A stretch of 39,748 bases of DNA from Thomasclavelia cocleata. GTDB taxonomy: Bacteria > Bacillota_I > Bacilli_A > Erysipelotrichales > Coprobacillaceae. Position 1 is the stretch's first letter. Every line of letters starts with the position of its first letter. The notes beneath the pieces were generated by a model. It was not told where the DNA came from, searched no databases, and saw only the letters and a program-made list of their open reading frames with translations. The stretch spans positions 1 through 39,748 of the forward strand of contig NZ_FOIN01000001.1 in the NCBI RefSeq assembly GCF_900102365.1, in the 5' to 3' direction. Positions 39,585-39,748 of the stretch are shown piece after piece. Both the position numbers and the translations under genes were made by a program.

Positions 39585-39619
39585 TCCTCCTGATTATTTT
39601 GTATAAAATAATAGGAGGA
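39585..39619 (+). promoter_or_regulatory. Long hairpin sequestering the RBS of the Rpn-family gene
   Basis: The left arm TCCTCCTGATTATTTT (39585-39600) pairs with the right arm AAAATAATAGGAGGA (39605-39619) across a GTAT loop: 15 base pairs with a single bulged G. The right arm contains the full Shine-Dalgarno sequence GGAGGA placed 7 nt before ATG 39627. Any transcript entering from upstream would mask the RBS. Confidence 0.8.
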
Positions 39620-39626
39620 AAATTAT

Positions 39627-39748
39627 ATGAGTGAAGTAATTAATCACCAAAATGATTTAGTTAAATTTAATAATGATCTTTTCTTTAAATATCTTCTTTC
39701 CAGAGATACTGCTGAATCTAGAATGTTAAGAAAGTACATCGTTAAACT
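39627..39748 (+). CDS. Rpn-family PD-(D/E)XK nuclease / putative transposase, N-terminal part
   Basis: The first 40 residues of a gene running off the right edge: MSEVINHQND, then the family-typical NDLFFKYLLSRDTAESRMLR. This is the start of the Rpn (recombination-promoting nuclease, PF12784-like) group, multicopy in gut Erysipelotrichia and annotated as 'Rpn family nuclease/putative transposase'. E. coli Rpn proteins stimulate RecA-independent recombination. The catalytic residues lie beyond the window. RBS AGGAGGA is strong but held in a hairpin. Identification rests on a short stretch. Confidence 0.7.
   Translation, partial: MSEVINHQNDLVKFNNDLFFKYLLSRDTAESRMLRKYIVK

Noticed and set aside
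1-39748. CRISPR arrays, tRNA or rRNA genes, prophage, skin-like insertion in sigK
   Set aside because: No regularly spaced repeats, no cloverleaf or rRNA sequence seen, no phage genes, and the sigK frame is continuous.

Overview
The window is low-GC, densely packed Firmicutes DNA. Gene content and order point to a spore-forming member of the Erysipelotrichia/Coprobacillaceae (Thomasclavelia or Erysipelatoclostridium-like). It carries dipicolinate synthase genes and an intact sigK, Bacillus-like neighbourhoods (tkt-x-yneF; yqeH-yhbY-nadD-yqeK-rsfS-yqeM), PD-(D/E)XK 'Rpn'-type genes and a decayed IS4-type transposase. The genus is inferred from gene content; no marker sequence was compared.

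Layout. 1-906: accessory edge with the 3' end of a PD-(D/E)XK nuclease-type gene and a frameshifted DUF3795 gene. 983-3552 (minus): pantothenate/CoA operon of an ECF S-component, coaBC and coaX. 3750-5279: DJ-1/PfpI protein, an orphan membrane protein and an orphan cytosolic protein. 5300-8545: a four-gene dipicolinate cassette (dpaA, dpaB, an aspartokinase homologue and a DapA homologue) behind a SigmaK-type promoter; the last two proteins lack hallmark active-site residues. 8754-12787: RNase J paralogue with a degenerate metal site, then an FtsK/SpoIIIE translocase. 12883-17586: nucleoside ABC transporter (lipoprotein, double ATPase, two permeases). 17694-20236: M16 peptidase-like pair, one active-looking and one without the zinc motif. 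20268-20455: a strong promoter and a rod-like RNA with 6S architecture. 20476-24751: ynzC-like gene, transketolase, a candidate SirA, yneF, a histidine phosphatase, and plsY on the minus strand. 24951-29508: topoisomerase IV (parE, parC). 29542-30228 (minus): sigK. 30362-36945: ribosome-assembly, NAD and methylthioadenosine operon with a NadD-YqeK fusion, ending in a long U32 protein. 37060-38888: XRE regulator behind a perfect Spo0A-box match, a YfcE-type phosphodiesterase, and two tandem PTS IIB proteins without IIA or IIC. 38905-39748: an L10-leader-like RNA followed by a terminator, an IS4-type transposase relic, and the start of an Rpn-family gene whose ribosome binding site lies in a long hairpin.

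How it fits together. Three or four loci are linked to sporulation: sigK, the dpa cassette with its SigmaK-like promoter, the SirA candidate, and the regulator behind the Spo0A box. The rest is mostly housekeeping. Almost every operon ends in a clear intrinsic terminator, and several convergent pairs share one. The observations most worth testing are the dpa cassette with its altered lysine-pathway enzymes, the SirA candidate, and the RBS-sequestering hairpin before the Rpn gene.
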